DNA of 64,000 nt from SVQP01 sp045606685 (GCA_045606685.1 JAZUSJ010000081.1:1-64000); one strand, 5' to 3'; counted from the first letter of the stretch, positions 31,612 to 40,892 are shown. Notes: a model not told the origin generated them from the sequence alone. Numbers and translations: made by a program.

Positions 31612-34356
31612 ATGGCAACCGGAAAATCCTGGCACATTTTAAATACGGATCAGATTGCTGTCAAGCTTGAGACCAACGCTGCAACGGGACTTACACGTAA
31701 GCAAGCGGTCAGCAGAGCCAAAAAGATCCGTATCCGTCAGCCGGACGCAGCTAAGCCCTTGTTTCTTCCTCCCGAACGGCCGTTTTACCGATTTGTAGGA
31801 AAAATGCTGTTGGATCCAATCTTGCTTTTGACGTTATTGGTCGCCGTTATTGCTTTTTTCTTTAGTCACCATGCGCTTGGTGCAGCCACGGTTGCAATCA
31901 TTGCGTGTCATATCATTTGCTGCGCATTTGCGGGTGCAAAGGCAGCTGACGTTTGGAAAACGCTGCAGCTGTATTCCAACCCCATGGTCAAGGTGATCAG
32001 AGGCGGCAAGCTGTACACGACGGACGCACGGAATATTGTTCCCGGAGACCTTGTCATACTGACAGAAGGGGATATTTGTCCGGCTGATGTCAGACTCGAA
32101 AAGGGAAGTCAGGCTCGCGTGTTACAGTATCTATTCAAGGCTGATCAAAAGGAGCTGTATACAAGAGTATCCGTAATCAAAAGCGGAGATCGCATATACC
32201 TTTCGGAGCAGGAGGTGCATAATCCGGACTGCGATAATATCATTTATGCCGGATCTGTCATAGAAGAAGGCTTTGCGAAAGGCATTGTAGTGGAAACCGG
32301 ACTGCACACCTATATTGGTGCCGTCAATGGCACCGTTCCCGGGACAGAGGATGAATCGGAATCGGATAGCATTCAGTTTATCCGACGGTATTTCATGCGG
32401 TTTTCAACATTCCAAGCTGTACTTCTTGTACCATTGACCATTATTATGACAGTCACCATGCGTCAGACGCTTACCTTTGCCGAGTGCTTTTTAACAGCCC
32501 TTGCACTATGCTGCACGGTTATAGCCGAGCATCTTGTTTATTTGGCAAGCATTGTGCGCGCAACGGGAATCGATGCTGCTGCAACCAAAAAAGAAAACGC
32601 TGCCGTTGCCATCATCAAAAACAGCAAGGCTTCTGACAGCCTGTGTGAGATGACTGATCTGCTTTTGTTGGATTCTGCGGCGGTTTGTGACGGTAAATAT
32701 CATCTTGAATCCGTGTACGCAGGCGGTAGCATATACAATAAACAAGAGCTTCTCAATCAGGATGTATCCCGCCTGGCAAAAGATCTGTATTTGTATCGAA
32801 CTGCACCGTCCTCCCCTGAAAGGATGGGGCGCAATGCCTTTGATACGGGGCTTTCTGCTCCCATTGACGCTTTGATCAGGCACGTAGGCGTTGATACGGA
32901 AGCCCTTGAGCTTACGCGTTTGAACTCTCACATATCCTACAGCGCGGATACCTGTGAGGTATATAACAGGTTTAAGCAGGGCGAATACCGCGTTCTCTTG
33001 TCTTGTAACGTCCAAATTTTGGAGTATTGTACGCATATGGCGTGCGGTGATCATGCAAAGGATTTTGATGATAGTGAGTACGTGGCGCTCAGCACTCTGT
33101 GTCGCATTTACAGCGAGTCAGGCTATCGGATCTTGCTTGTGGCAAATCAGATTGACGAAGCCATTACGCTGATGGGGGTTCTTGCGTTTGGCACAAGGCC
33201 CGGATACGGCTTTTATAATTGTTGCGAGGAGCTGATCAACAGCGGTGTTCGTGTTTCCGTGTTTATGCCGGATAACGCTCAGACCATGAAAATATTGACT
33301 GACAGTGAGCTTGTTCGAGACGAATTAAATGATGTATTGACCGCAAGCAAGGCAGAGCAGGAAGGACTTGCTTTGCACGTGGCTTACGGCAGTTACCGCG
33401 CTTATCTTGGCTTTTCGTACGAGCAGATTTCGGATCTGATAGATCGGCTGCAGAGCAGAGGCAATCGGATTGCTTCGTATTGCGTTGACAACCAAGCACA
33501 ACCGCTGCACGAAAAATCCGATCTCAGTATCACTTGCGACGCAATAGAGTACCGCTCTGCAAAGGTCGCGGAGTCGCTTTACGATAAAATGCCCTTGGAC
33601 GGTAGACCTTTCAGTGCGCGTGCATCGCAAAATACAAGACGCACCTCCGATATCGTGCTAAGGCGTGCCGGTGATCAGGGGGGAGGATTGCATGGCATTC
33701 TGACAGGCAGGAAAGCAGCGTTTGCCATCAATCATAACTTGGCGAATATGATGACCTATCTGATTACCGTGCAATTTTTCCGTACAGTACTGGTAGCTCT
33801 GCCGGCAGTGTTTGGCACGTATACACTTTCAACGTTCGCATTGCTGATATTGGGCCTTGTGATGGATGTAGCAGCAGTTATGCTGTTTGCGTTCGCAACA
33901 CCCGATCAGGCTGCGATTTCAGCACCCTATCCGATCTTGCGCAGATTGGAAAAGCCTGTTGCGTATAATACCGCCAATATCGCAAGTGCGTGCGTCAGCG
34001 CAGTTGTGCTATGGCTTGGAATCGCGCTTTTGCAGGTATTTGATGTGATCGACAGTACACAGTGCGCCGGGATTGGCTTTATTGCTGCATATCTGCTTCA
34101 AATGACGGTGTTTACCGTAACCCTGGCTGAATATACGGCAAAAAATAAAAGGGGAAAGCCTTCACCTGTATTGATCGGAGCATTGATCGCATCCTTGCTG
34201 TTGCTCGTTGCAGGTATTATTATTCCGGGATTCAATTCGCTGACCGGCTGCGTCGGTATTGCGCCGATCTCTTTGCTGATCACTCCGCTTGCTGCATTGA
34301 TCTACTTCTCTCTGTATCAAATTCTGAGTGCGCGCGGCTTGAATCTGCACAGATAA
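31612..34356 (+). CDS. Catalytically degenerate P-type ATPase-like membrane protein
   Basis: The 914-residue protein starts at ATG 31612 after AAAGGAGG. The fold order is that of a P2-type ATPase: cation N-domain-like start, two helices (about 68-108), A-domain (MVKVIRGGKLYTTDARNIVP, VPGDLVILTEGD), a helix pair (about 265-315), P/N domains and six C-terminal helices. The signatures are gone. The A-domain TGES is absent around 165-185, the PEGL of M4 reads IAEHL, and DKTGT reads LLLDSAAVCDG (Asp354 may remain but without KTGT). MITGD reads FMPDN (551-554), and the GDGVNDAP position reads VDNQAQPL. The frame is intact and codon use ordinary, so it is a maintained pseudo-enzyme rather than a decaying gene. 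Its function is unknown. Confidence 0.85.
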   Translation: MATGKSWHILNTDQIAVKLETNAATGLTRKQAVSRAKKIRIRQPDAAKPLFLPPERPFYRFVGKMLLDPILLLTLLVAVIAFFFSHHALGAATVAIIACHIICCAFAGAKAADVWKTLQLYSNPMVKVIRGGKLYTTDARNIVPGDLVILTEGDICPADVRLEKGSQARVLQYLFKADQKELYTRVSVIKSGDRIYLSEQEVHNPDCDNIIYAGSVIEEGFAKGIVVETGLHTYIGAVNGTVPGTEDESESDSIQFIRRYFMRFSTFQAVLLVPLTIIMTVTMRQTLTFAECFLTALALCCTVIAEHLVYLASIVRATGIDAAATKKENAAVAIIKNSKASDSLCEMTDLLLLDSAAVCDGKYHLESVYAGGSIYNKQELLNQDVSRLAKDLYLYRTAPSSPERMGRNAFDTGLSAPIDALIRHVGVDTEALELTRLNSHISYSADTCEVYNRFKQGEYRVLLSCNVQILEYCTHMACGDHAKDFDDSEYVALSTLCRIYSESGYRILLVANQIDEAITLMGVLAFGTRPGYGFYNCCEELINSGVRVSVFMPDNAQTMKILTDSELVRDELNDVLTASKAEQEGLALHVAYGSYRAYLGFSYEQISDLIDRLQSRGNRIASYCVDNQAQPLHEKSDLSITCDAIEYRSAKVAESLYDKMPLDGRPFSARASQNTRRTSDIVLRRAGDQGGGLHGILTGRKAAFAINHNLANMMTYLITVQFFRTVLVALPAVFGTYTLSTFALLILGLVMDVAAVMLFAFATPDQAAISAPYPILRRLEKPVAYNTANIASACVSAVVLWLGIALLQVFDVIDSTQCAGIGFIAAYLLQMTVFTVTLAEYTAKNKRGKPSPVLIGALIASLLLLVAGIIIPGFNSLTGCVGIAPISLLITPLAALIYFSLYQILSARGLNLHR

Positions 34357-34406
34357 AATAAAGGCGATCTTTTCCTCATATACTTTAGGGAAGAGGAGGG
34401 ATCATC

Positions 34407-34706
34407 ATGAAAACATACAGTTTTTTAGAGCTTGCCGAAAAGGACGTGATCAATCTTTGCACGGGTGAAAATCTTGGAAGTATTTGCGATATTGAGATCA
34501 ATATCAAGGATTGCACGGTCAGCTCGATCGTTGTTCCAGGACAGGGGAACGTGTGGGGAATCGGCAAAGCCACCGAAATAATTATCCCGTGGTGCAAGAT
34601 CGAATGTATTGGAGAAGATGCGATATTGGTACGGCTGACTGCTGACGAGCAAAGCACCTGCACAGCACCCAAACGGAAGATAAAACGTCATTTGTTCGGA
34701 AAATAA
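34407..34706 (+). CDS. YlmC/YmxH family PRC-barrel protein
   Basis: The 99-residue protein starts at ATG 34407 after AGAGGAGGG. The PRC-barrel-like YlmC/YmxH family is recognised by LAEKDVINLCTGENLGSICD (about 9-28), the DIEIN strand and IIIPWCKIECIGEDAILVRL. A basic tail (KRKIKRH) ends it. The family is widespread in endospore formers and is linked to sporulation by context only. Confidence 0.9.
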   Translation: MKTYSFLELAEKDVINLCTGENLGSICDIEINIKDCTVSSIVVPGQGNVWGIGKATEIIIPWCKIECIGEDAILVRLTADEQSTCTAPKRKIKRHLFGK

Positions 34707-34739
34707 TTGTAAATATTTTGTAAACACTTGTAATATCTA

Positions 34740-34768
34740 TTGCTAATTGGTAACAGTTATGCTATAAT
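34740..34768 (+). promoter_or_regulatory. Promoter of rpsB-tsf
   Basis: TTGCTA (34740-34745), 17-base spacer and TATAAT (34763-34768). The implied start is near 34775, giving a leader of about 145 bases. Confidence 0.78.
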
Positions 34769-34779
34769 ATTGGCCGTTG

Positions 34780-34921
34780 TGCCGGGGATCCGGCATGATA
34801 AATAAAAATACACACACAGGGAAGGCAGGGTACTACCGGTGTTTCCGAAGGCAATAAAAGCCCCGGAGATTGATGCGTACCGAACGACTCTGTGGTGGAA
34901 AAAACCGAAGGAGGACAAAAA
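34780..34921 (+). promoter_or_regulatory. Structured 5' leader of rpsB
   Basis: A hairpin TGCCGG-GGAT-CCGGCA opens the leader at 34780-34795. GGCAGGGTACTACCGG and GCCCCGGAG segments allow further pairing. A leader this long before rpsB could carry an S2 autoregulatory site, but I cannot match it to a known class. Confidence 0.45.
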
Positions 34922-35665
34922 ATGTCTATCATCACAATTAAACAGCTCTTGGAAGCAGGTGTACACTTTGGACACCACACCAGAAGATGGAACCCCAAAA
35001 TGCAGGAATACATCTTCACCGAAAGAAACGGCATCTACATCATCGACCTGCAGAAGACCGTTAAGAAATTTGAGGAGGCTTATGACTTCATTCGTGAGCT
35101 TTCTGCAAACGGCGGCACTCTGCTCTTCGTTGGTACTAAGAAGCAGGCAGCTGAAGCTATCAAGGAAGAGGCTACCAGATGCGGTATGTACTATGTAAAC
35201 GTAAGATGGCCCGGCGGTATGATGACCAACTTCAAGACCATCAAGAGCTCTATCAACCGTCTGAACAGCCTGACCAAGATGCAGGAGGACGGAACCTTTG
35301 ATATGCTTCCCAAGAAGGAAGTTGCTGCAAAGCAGAAGGAAATCTTCGACCTGGAGAAGTCTTACGGTGGTATCAAGACCATGGACAGACTGCCCGATGC
35401 AGTATTCATTGTTGACCCCCGCAAGGAAAGAAACGCAGTGCTTGAAGCTAAGAAGCTGGGTATTCCGGTTATCGCTATCGTTGACACCAACTGCGATCCC
35501 GACGACGCTGACTACGTCATTCCCGGTAACGATGACGCTATCCGCGCTATCAAGCTGATCTCCTCCATCATTGCTGACGGTATCATCGAAGGCAGACAGG
35601 GCGAGCAGCTGACCGAGGCAGTAGAGGTTAAGGCTCAGGCTGAGACCGAAGAGGCTGCTGAATAA
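34922..35665 (+). CDS. rpsB: 30S ribosomal protein S2
   Basis: The 247-residue protein starts at ATG 34922 behind AAGGAGG, and the N-terminus ITIKQLLEAGVHFGHHTRRW is diagnostic. DLQKTVKKFEEAY, LFVGTKKQAAE, RWPGGMMTNF and PVIAIVDTNCDPDDADYVIP follow in the expected order. The tail is acidic. Codons are highly biased, as expected for a ribosomal protein. It is followed by tsf 30 bases later. Confidence 0.98.
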   Translation: MSIITIKQLLEAGVHFGHHTRRWNPKMQEYIFTERNGIYIIDLQKTVKKFEEAYDFIRELSANGGTLLFVGTKKQAAEAIKEEATRCGMYYVNVRWPGGMMTNFKTIKSSINRLNSLTKMQEDGTFDMLPKKEVAAKQKEIFDLEKSYGGIKTMDRLPDAVFIVDPRKERNAVLEAKKLGIPVIAIVDTNCDPDDADYVIPGNDDAIRAIKLISSIIADGIIEGRQGEQLTEAVEVKAQAETEEAAE

Positions 35666-35695
35666 TCCCCGAATTAAATAATAAGGAGAATAAAA

Positions 35696-36622
35696 ATGGC
35701 TAACATTACTGCAAAAGACGTTGCAACACTGCGCGCTAAGACCGGTATCGGTATGATGGAGTGCAAGAAGGCACTTGTTGAAGCTCACGGCGACATTGAT
35801 GCCGCTATCAAGATCCTGCGTGAAAAGGGCGAACTCAAGGCAGAAAGCAAGATGGCAACCAGAATTGCTGCTGACGGTATCGTTGACGTATACACCGAGG
35901 GCAACACGACTGCCATGATCGAGGTTAACTCCGAGACTGACTTCGTTGCTAAGAACGCTTCCTTCCAGGAATTCGTAAAGAACCTGCTCAAGACTATCGT
36001 GGCTAACAAGCCCGCTGACGTTGATGCTCTCATGGCATCTGATTACATCGACGGTACTTGCACCGTTGAGGCTAAGCTCAAGGAACAAATTTTCGTAATC
36101 GGTGAAAAGCTGAGCATCCGCCGTTTCATGGTAATTGAGGGTGTTACCAGCACTTACGTACACGGCATGGGCTCTATCGGTGTTGTAACCCTGTTCGACA
36201 CTGACTGTGCTTATAAGGAAGGCTTCGCTGAATTTGCAAAGAACATTTCTCTGCAGATCGGTGCATACGTAACTCCTTACCTTGACAGAAATCACGTTCC
36301 CGCTTCCGTTATCGAGTCTGAGAAGGAAATCCTGCTTGCACAGATTTCCAACGATCCTGCAATGGCTAAGAAGCCTGATGCAATCAAGGCTAAGATGGTT
36401 GAGGGTAGAATCTCCAAGTTCTACGACAACAACTGCCTGGTAGATATGGGTTATATCAAGGACGACGATATGACCGTTGGCCAGTATATCGCAGCAACCG
36501 CTAAGGAGCTGGGCGGCAACATTGCCGTTAAGGCTTTCTGGCGTTACGAAAAGGGCGAAGGCATCCAGAAGAAGGAAGAAGACTTTGCTGCTGAGATCGC
36601 TAAGCTGACTAACAACCAGTAA
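35696..36622 (+). CDS. tsf: Translation elongation factor Ts
   Basis: The 308-residue protein starts at ATG 35696 after AAGGAG. An N-terminal UBA-like domain (VATLRAKTGIGMMECKKALV) is followed by the EF-Tu contact TDFVAKN (about residues 82-88) and the dimerisation core. EF-Ts exchanges GDP for GTP on EF-Tu. It is the second gene of the rpsB-tsf unit and has a strong terminator. Confidence 0.97.
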   Translation: MANITAKDVATLRAKTGIGMMECKKALVEAHGDIDAAIKILREKGELKAESKMATRIAADGIVDVYTEGNTTAMIEVNSETDFVAKNASFQEFVKNLLKTIVANKPADVDALMASDYIDGTCTVEAKLKEQIFVIGEKLSIRRFMVIEGVTSTYVHGMGSIGVVTLFDTDCAYKEGFAEFAKNISLQIGAYVTPYLDRNHVPASVIESEKEILLAQISNDPAMAKKPDAIKAKMVEGRISKFYDNNCLVDMGYIKDDDMTVGQYIAATAKELGGNIAVKAFWRYEKGEGIQKKEEDFAAEIAKLTNNQ

Positions 36623-36637
36623 TCAGGGACTCCTGAA

Positions 36638-36671
36638 TAAGAGCACGGCAATGCTGTGCTCTTATTTTTTT
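36638..36671 (+). terminator. Strong terminator after tsf
   Basis: Twelve-base stem TAAGAGCACGGC/GCTGTGCTCTTA (one G-T pair) with a 3-base loop and a long T run. Confidence 0.92.
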
Positions 36672-36702
36672 ATCTTTCTCTTAAATTATTTACAAATACC
36701 TG

Positions 36703-36731
36703 TTTACAAATTGCCAAAAATGTAGTAAAAT
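36703..36731 (+). promoter_or_regulatory. Probable promoter of the pyrH operon
   Basis: TTTACA (36703-36708), 17-base spacer and TAAAAT (36726-36731). A perfect TATAAT at 36740-36745 has no matching -35 box and could be a second start. Confidence 0.6.
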
Positions 36732-36772
36732 ATATCCTGTATAATACTATGACAATTCAGAGGTGATCGCAC

Positions 36773-37492
36773 ATGAACAGCAAACCTGAATATCGCAGAA
36801 TCGTTCTCAAGCTTTCCGGTGAGGCATTGGCTCCCGCGCAGGCAGGAGAGGGCATTCTGGATTTCAATAAAATCGAGCAAGTGGCAGAAGTAATCAAAAA
36901 ATGCATGGATCAAGGTGTACAGGTCGCTGTTATCGTAGGCGCAGGAAACATCTGGCGCGGCAGAGTCGGCGGATCTATGAATCATTCGCGTGCGGATCAG
37001 ATGGGCATGCTTGCTACATCCATTAACGCCATAGCAATTCAGGATACATTTATCAAATGCGGAATCGATACGGTTGTCATGACCTCCGTGGAAATGCACG
37101 CTTATGCTGATTATTATACCGCAAGACACGCAGATAAGGCGCTCAACGAAGGTAAAGTCGTTGTATTCGGATGCGGTCTTGGTTGGCCTTTCTTCTCAAC
37201 CGATACTCCTGCGGTTGTTCGTGCTGCAGAAATTGAAGCAGATGCCGTTTTGATGGCGAAAAATGTGGATTATCTTTACACGGCTGACCCCAAAAAGGAT
37301 CCTGATGCAAAGCCTATCTACGATATTACCTATGCAGAGATCCTTGATAAGGGACTCAAAGCGTTCGATATGACTGCGGTCAGCTTCTGCAAGGAAAACA
37401 ATATTACCACATACGGCTTTGCACTCAGCGATCCCGAGAATATTTACCGTGTGGTCATGGGTGAGAAGATCGGTACAAAAATGCACAATTAA
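36773..37492 (+). CDS. pyrH: UMP kinase PyrH
   Basis: The 239-residue protein is an amino-acid-kinase-family hexamer subunit that phosphorylates UMP. RIVLKLSGEALA (about 9-20) binds phosphate; VIVGAGNIWRG, the DQMGMLATSINA segment and the ATP-site LMAKNVDYLYTADPKKDPDA follow. The start ATG 36773 has GAGGTGA upstream. It leads into frr and the lipid/isoprenoid block. Confidence 0.97.
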   Translation: MNSKPEYRRIVLKLSGEALAPAQAGEGILDFNKIEQVAEVIKKCMDQGVQVAVIVGAGNIWRGRVGGSMNHSRADQMGMLATSINAIAIQDTFIKCGIDTVVMTSVEMHAYADYYTARHADKALNEGKVVVFGCGLGWPFFSTDTPAVVRAAEIEADAVLMAKNVDYLYTADPKKDPDAKPIYDITYAEILDKGLKAFDMTAVSFCKENNITTYGFALSDPENIYRVVMGEKIGTKMHN

Positions 37493-37536
37493 AAAATAAA
37501 ACAATTACTATACATAAACAGAAAGGAAACTACATT

Positions 37537-38091
37537 ATGGGCTACAACACCAAGGACTTTGAAGCAAAGCTTCAGAAAAACAACGTTGCATACGAAAACA
37601 ATCTTGAAAACATTCGTGCAAACCAGGCGAACCCCAAGCTTCTTTCCAGAATTACTTTTGAATATTACGGATCTCCCACACCTCTGAATACAATGGCAGA
37701 CATCCGTGTCAGCGATGCAAGAACGCTGACCATTATGCCTTATGACAAGTCTACGCTCAAGGCCATCGAGAAGGCAATCCTTGCCTCCGATATCGGCATT
37801 ACTCCCAACAACGACGGCCAGGCAATCAGACTGGTATTCCCGCAGCTTACCCAGGATCGCAGAAAGGAGCTCTCCAAGCAGATCTCCAAGATGGGCGAAG
37901 AGGCTAAGGTTTCGGCTCGTATGATCCGTAAGAATGCAAACGACGAGATCAAGCAGCTCAAGAAGGACAACATGCTGACTGAGGACGACGAAGAGAACGC
38001 AAAAAAGAAGGTTCAGGATCTGACCGATAAGTATATCAAGCAGATCGACGTAATCACCGACAAGAAGATTGCTGATATCATGGCAGTATAA
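37537..38091 (+). CDS. frr: Ribosome recycling factor
   Basis: The 184-residue protein starts at ATG 37537 after AAAGGAAA. It has the three-helix bundle and hinge of RRF: IRANQANPKLLSRI, the TPLNTMADIRVSDARTLTI beta domain and RRKELSKQISKMGEEAKVS. It splits post-termination ribosomes with EF-G. A GC-rich hairpin separates it from uppS. Confidence 0.97.
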   Translation: MGYNTKDFEAKLQKNNVAYENNLENIRANQANPKLLSRITFEYYGSPTPLNTMADIRVSDARTLTIMPYDKSTLKAIEKAILASDIGITPNNDGQAIRLVFPQLTQDRRKELSKQISKMGEEAKVSARMIRKNANDEIKQLKKDNMLTEDDEENAKKKVQDLTDKYIKQIDVITDKKIADIMAV

Positions 38092-38097
38092 CATTAC

Positions 38098-38122
38098 GGC
38101 GGGTCGATTGGCCCGCCTTTTG
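38098..38122 (+). terminator. Weak terminator or attenuator after frr
   Basis: Stem GGCGGG/CCCGCC with an 8-base loop and TTTTGTT. Because uppS begins 17 bases later with no new promoter, partial read-through is expected. Confidence 0.6.
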
Positions 38123-38138
38123 TTGGTTAAGGTTAGAT

Positions 38139-38852
38139 ATGATGAATATAAAAAAAGATAACGGCATTCGAGTGGATCAAAGCCTGCGCCACATTGCGTT
38201 TATTATGGACGGCAATGGCAGATGGGCAAAAAAACGCGGCATGCCAAGAACACAAGGACACAAGCAAGGCGTCAAGACCTTTGAAAAGATTGCGGAATAT
38301 TGCTCCCAAATCGGGCTTGAAGCGATTACTGTATATGCGTTTTCAACCGAAAACTGGAAAAGACCGCAAGACGAGGTGAATGCCTTGATGAAGCTTGTGG
38401 AGCAATATCTCGATGAATTTGCAAAGAAGGCTGAAGACATGTCGGTTGAGTTGCACATGATCGGCGATATGACGGTATTTCCACTTTCTTTGCAGGAAAA
38501 GATTGAAAACGTTCAAAAGCTTTCCATGGGTAAACCCTGTAAGCTTTGTGTGGCCTTCAATTACGGAGGCCGCGATGAGATCGTGCATGCCTGCAATGCC
38601 TTGCTCGCACAAGGCAAGACGCAGGTAACGGCGCAGGACATCTGCGAACATTTGTATACTGCAAATATTCCCGATCCTGATCTGATCGTCAGAACGGGAG
38701 GGGAAATGCGTCTGTCCAATTTTCTTTTGTGGCAGGCTGCATATTCTGAGTTTTACGCAACCGACAAGCTTTGGCCCGATATGACGCCTTCTGACGTAGA
38801 CGATGCGATCAAGGCATTTTATCAGAGATCCAGACGCTATGGCGGTATTTAA
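38139..38852 (+). CDS. uppS: Isoprenyl transferase (undecaprenyl diphosphate synthase)
   Basis: The 237-residue protein starts at ATG 38139 (a second ATG follows directly). The conserved region I IMDGNGRWAKKRG contains the essential Asp (about residue 25). GVKTFEKIAEYCSQIG, YAFSTENWKRP, FNYGGRDEIVHACN and RTGGEMRLSNFLLWQ follow. It condenses isopentenyl units onto farnesyl diphosphate to make the lipid carrier of cell-wall synthesis, upstream of cdsA and dxr in the same operon. Confidence 0.96.
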   Translation: MMNIKKDNGIRVDQSLRHIAFIMDGNGRWAKKRGMPRTQGHKQGVKTFEKIAEYCSQIGLEAITVYAFSTENWKRPQDEVNALMKLVEQYLDEFAKKAEDMSVELHMIGDMTVFPLSLQEKIENVQKLSMGKPCKLCVAFNYGGRDEIVHACNALLAQGKTQVTAQDICEHLYTANIPDPDLIVRTGGEMRLSNFLLWQAAYSEFYATDKLWPDMTPSDVDDAIKAFYQRSRRYGGI

Positions 38853-38867
38853 TCATGTGAGGTTATT

Positions 38868-39695
38868 ATGTTGATCAGAGTCATTTCCGCGGTTGTTGCA
38901 CTTTGCATTTTGGTTCCGGTCGTATATTTTTCGGGAACACTTGCTCTGCCTTTGGCTGCAGCGATCGTATGCTGCATTTGCTTATTTGAAATGCTGGGCT
39001 GCCTGAAGCTCAGAAAGAATTTGTTTGTTTCGATTCCTTTTTATCTGGCAGGCTTTTTTGCGCCTCTTGCTATGCGCTATATACAAAACAAAACGCTGCT
39101 TCTTGCCAGTCTGTGCGGATGCGTTGGCGTACTTGCCTTGATCATGCTGACGGTGAACGTATTTTCCAAGCGCAAGATTCCAACCACGCAAACCTCCTCT
39201 ATGTTCATGACGGGATGCTATATCATCGCAGCTTTTACTTCTATTGTCTATATCCGTGATACGGGTGTACATGGGACGATTCTGTTGGTCATGATGTTTG
39301 CCGCTCCTTGGGTGACCGATACGTTTGCATATCTGTTTGGCAGACTGCTTGGTAAGCATAAGCTGATTCCCGAGGTCAGCCCTAAGAAAACTGTGGAGGG
39401 AAGTGTTGCGGGTATCGTATTCTGCATGATCTACGTCATGGCATTCGGATTTGTTTGCACAAGAATTTGGGATGTGACCTGCAATTACGCGATCCTGGCA
39501 GCACTGGGCATCTTGCTCTCTATTGTAGGCCAGATCGGCGATCTCGCCATGTCTGCAATCAAGAGAGAATACGACGTCAAGGATTTCGGCAAGATCATGC
39601 CCGGTCATGGCGGTGCGCTTGACAGATTTGATTCTGTTTTGGCCGTATCGATCGTCGTTGCCGTAGCTGAGATTTTTATGAATATTTTCGCATGA
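38868..39695 (+). CDS. cdsA: Phosphatidate cytidylyltransferase
   Basis: The 275-residue membrane protein has seven or eight helices and the C-terminal CdsA signature, SAIKREYDVKDFGKIMPGHG followed by GALDRFDS. It makes CDP-diacylglycerol from phosphatidate and CTP. The start ATG 38868 has GTGAGG upstream. It overlaps dxr by 4 bases (ATGA). Confidence 0.96.
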   Translation: MLIRVISAVVALCILVPVVYFSGTLALPLAAAIVCCICLFEMLGCLKLRKNLFVSIPFYLAGFFAPLAMRYIQNKTLLLASLCGCVGVLALIMLTVNVFSKRKIPTTQTSSMFMTGCYIIAAFTSIVYIRDTGVHGTILLVMMFAAPWVTDTFAYLFGRLLGKHKLIPEVSPKKTVEGSVAGIVFCMIYVMAFGFVCTRIWDVTCNYAILAALGILLSIVGQIGDLAMSAIKREYDVKDFGKIMPGHGGALDRFDSVLAVSIVVAVAEIFMNIFA

Positions 39696-40870
39696 TGCAG
39701 CAAGAATATCCTTCAATGATCATTTTAGGCGTAACCGGATCTGTTGGAAAACAGGCGGTTGACGTTGCTTTGATGCACGGTGTTCGTGTAGATGCTTTGA
39801 GTGCAAACACAAATGTTTCTGAAACAGAAAAAATGGTGCGAAAGCTGTGTCCTAAGGCTTGCGCTATGGCAGATGAGCAAAGCGCGAAGGATCTTGCCAT
39901 ACGTATTTCTGATCTGCCCGTGAAGGTTTACAGCGGTGCGCAGGGGATTTGCCAAATGATCGGAGATACTGATAGCGAGAGCAATCGTCAGGTCGTTGTC
40001 AATTCCATTTTAGGCCAAGCGGGACTTGCTCCTACTATGACCACGTTGAAAGCCGGAAAACAGTTGGCACTTGCCAACAAGGAATCTTTGGTCGTGGCGG
40101 GAGAATTGGTTATGCCTCTTGCAAAGAAACAAGGTATTGATATTCTTCCCGTTGACAGTGAGCATTGTGCGATTTATCAGTGCCTGCGCTCGGGAGACAA
40201 AAAAGAGATCAAAAGAATTATGCTGACGGCCTCGGGTGGCCCCTTTTACGGCTATACCAGAGAGCAACTTGAAGGTGTGACTAAGCAAAAGACGCTTGCA
40301 CATCCTACGTGGAATATGGGAGCAAAAATCACGGTTGACAGCGCCACTATGATGAATAAGGGCTTTGAGGTCATAGAAGCAGTTCATCTTTTTGATGTAA
40401 AGCCTGAACAGGTGGAAGTAACGGTACATCGCGAAAGTATAATTCATTCCGCAGTGGAATATATTGATAATAACGTGATCGCACAGCTCTCCGTTCCGGA
40501 TATGCGTTCTTGCGTACAGTATGCTCTTACACATCCCGCTCGCGTCAATGCAGCTATTGAGCAGTTGGATTGGTTCAAGGTTGGAAAGCTCTCCTTTGCC
40601 AAGCCGGATCCTGAAACATTTGTTTTGTTGCAGCTTGCTTTTGATTGTATTAAAAAAGGTGGAGCCTTACCTGCTGTACTCAATGCAGCGAATGAAGTAT
40701 GCGTGGCTGCTTTTTTGGAAGAGCGTTTAACTTTCTGCGGCATCATGGATACCGTTTCACAGGTAGTATGCGATCTGCAGGCTGTGACAGATTATCATAG
40801 TCTGGAACAAATTCTGGAAGCGGACGCTATGGCAAGAGAGCTGGCACACAAGTATTTGCAAAAACAGTAA
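39692..40870 (+). CDS. dxr: 1-deoxy-D-xylulose-5-phosphate reductoisomerase
   Basis: The 392-residue protein has the NADPH-binding GVTGSVGKQAVDVA (about 12-25), ALANKESLVVAGELV, the metal and substrate site VDSEHCAIYQCL and the MTASGGPF-like loop LTASGGPFYGY. HPTWNMGAKITVDSATMMNK follows. It is the first committed enzyme of the MEP isoprenoid pathway. It starts within the cdsA stop, and ispG lies two genes downstream. Confidence 0.97.
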   Translation: MMQQEYPSMIILGVTGSVGKQAVDVALMHGVRVDALSANTNVSETEKMVRKLCPKACAMADEQSAKDLAIRISDLPVKVYSGAQGICQMIGDTDSESNRQVVVNSILGQAGLAPTMTTLKAGKQLALANKESLVVAGELVMPLAKKQGIDILPVDSEHCAIYQCLRSGDKKEIKRIMLTASGGPFYGYTREQLEGVTKQKTLAHPTWNMGAKITVDSATMMNKGFEVIEAVHLFDVKPEQVEVTVHRESIIHSAVEYIDNNVIAQLSVPDMRSCVQYALTHPARVNAAIEQLDWFKVGKLSFAKPDPETFVLLQLAFDCIKKGGALPAVLNAANEVCVAAFLEERLTFCGIMDTVSQVVCDLQAVTDYHSLEQILEADAMARELAHKYLQKQ

Positions 40871-40892
40871 TTTATTAAGAGGAGATTTATCT

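Noticed and set aside
31612..34356. Calling the P-type ATPase-like gene a calcium or magnesium pump
   Set aside because: The phosphorylation, dephosphorylation and nucleotide-site motifs are missing, so transport by ATP hydrolysis cannot be supported.
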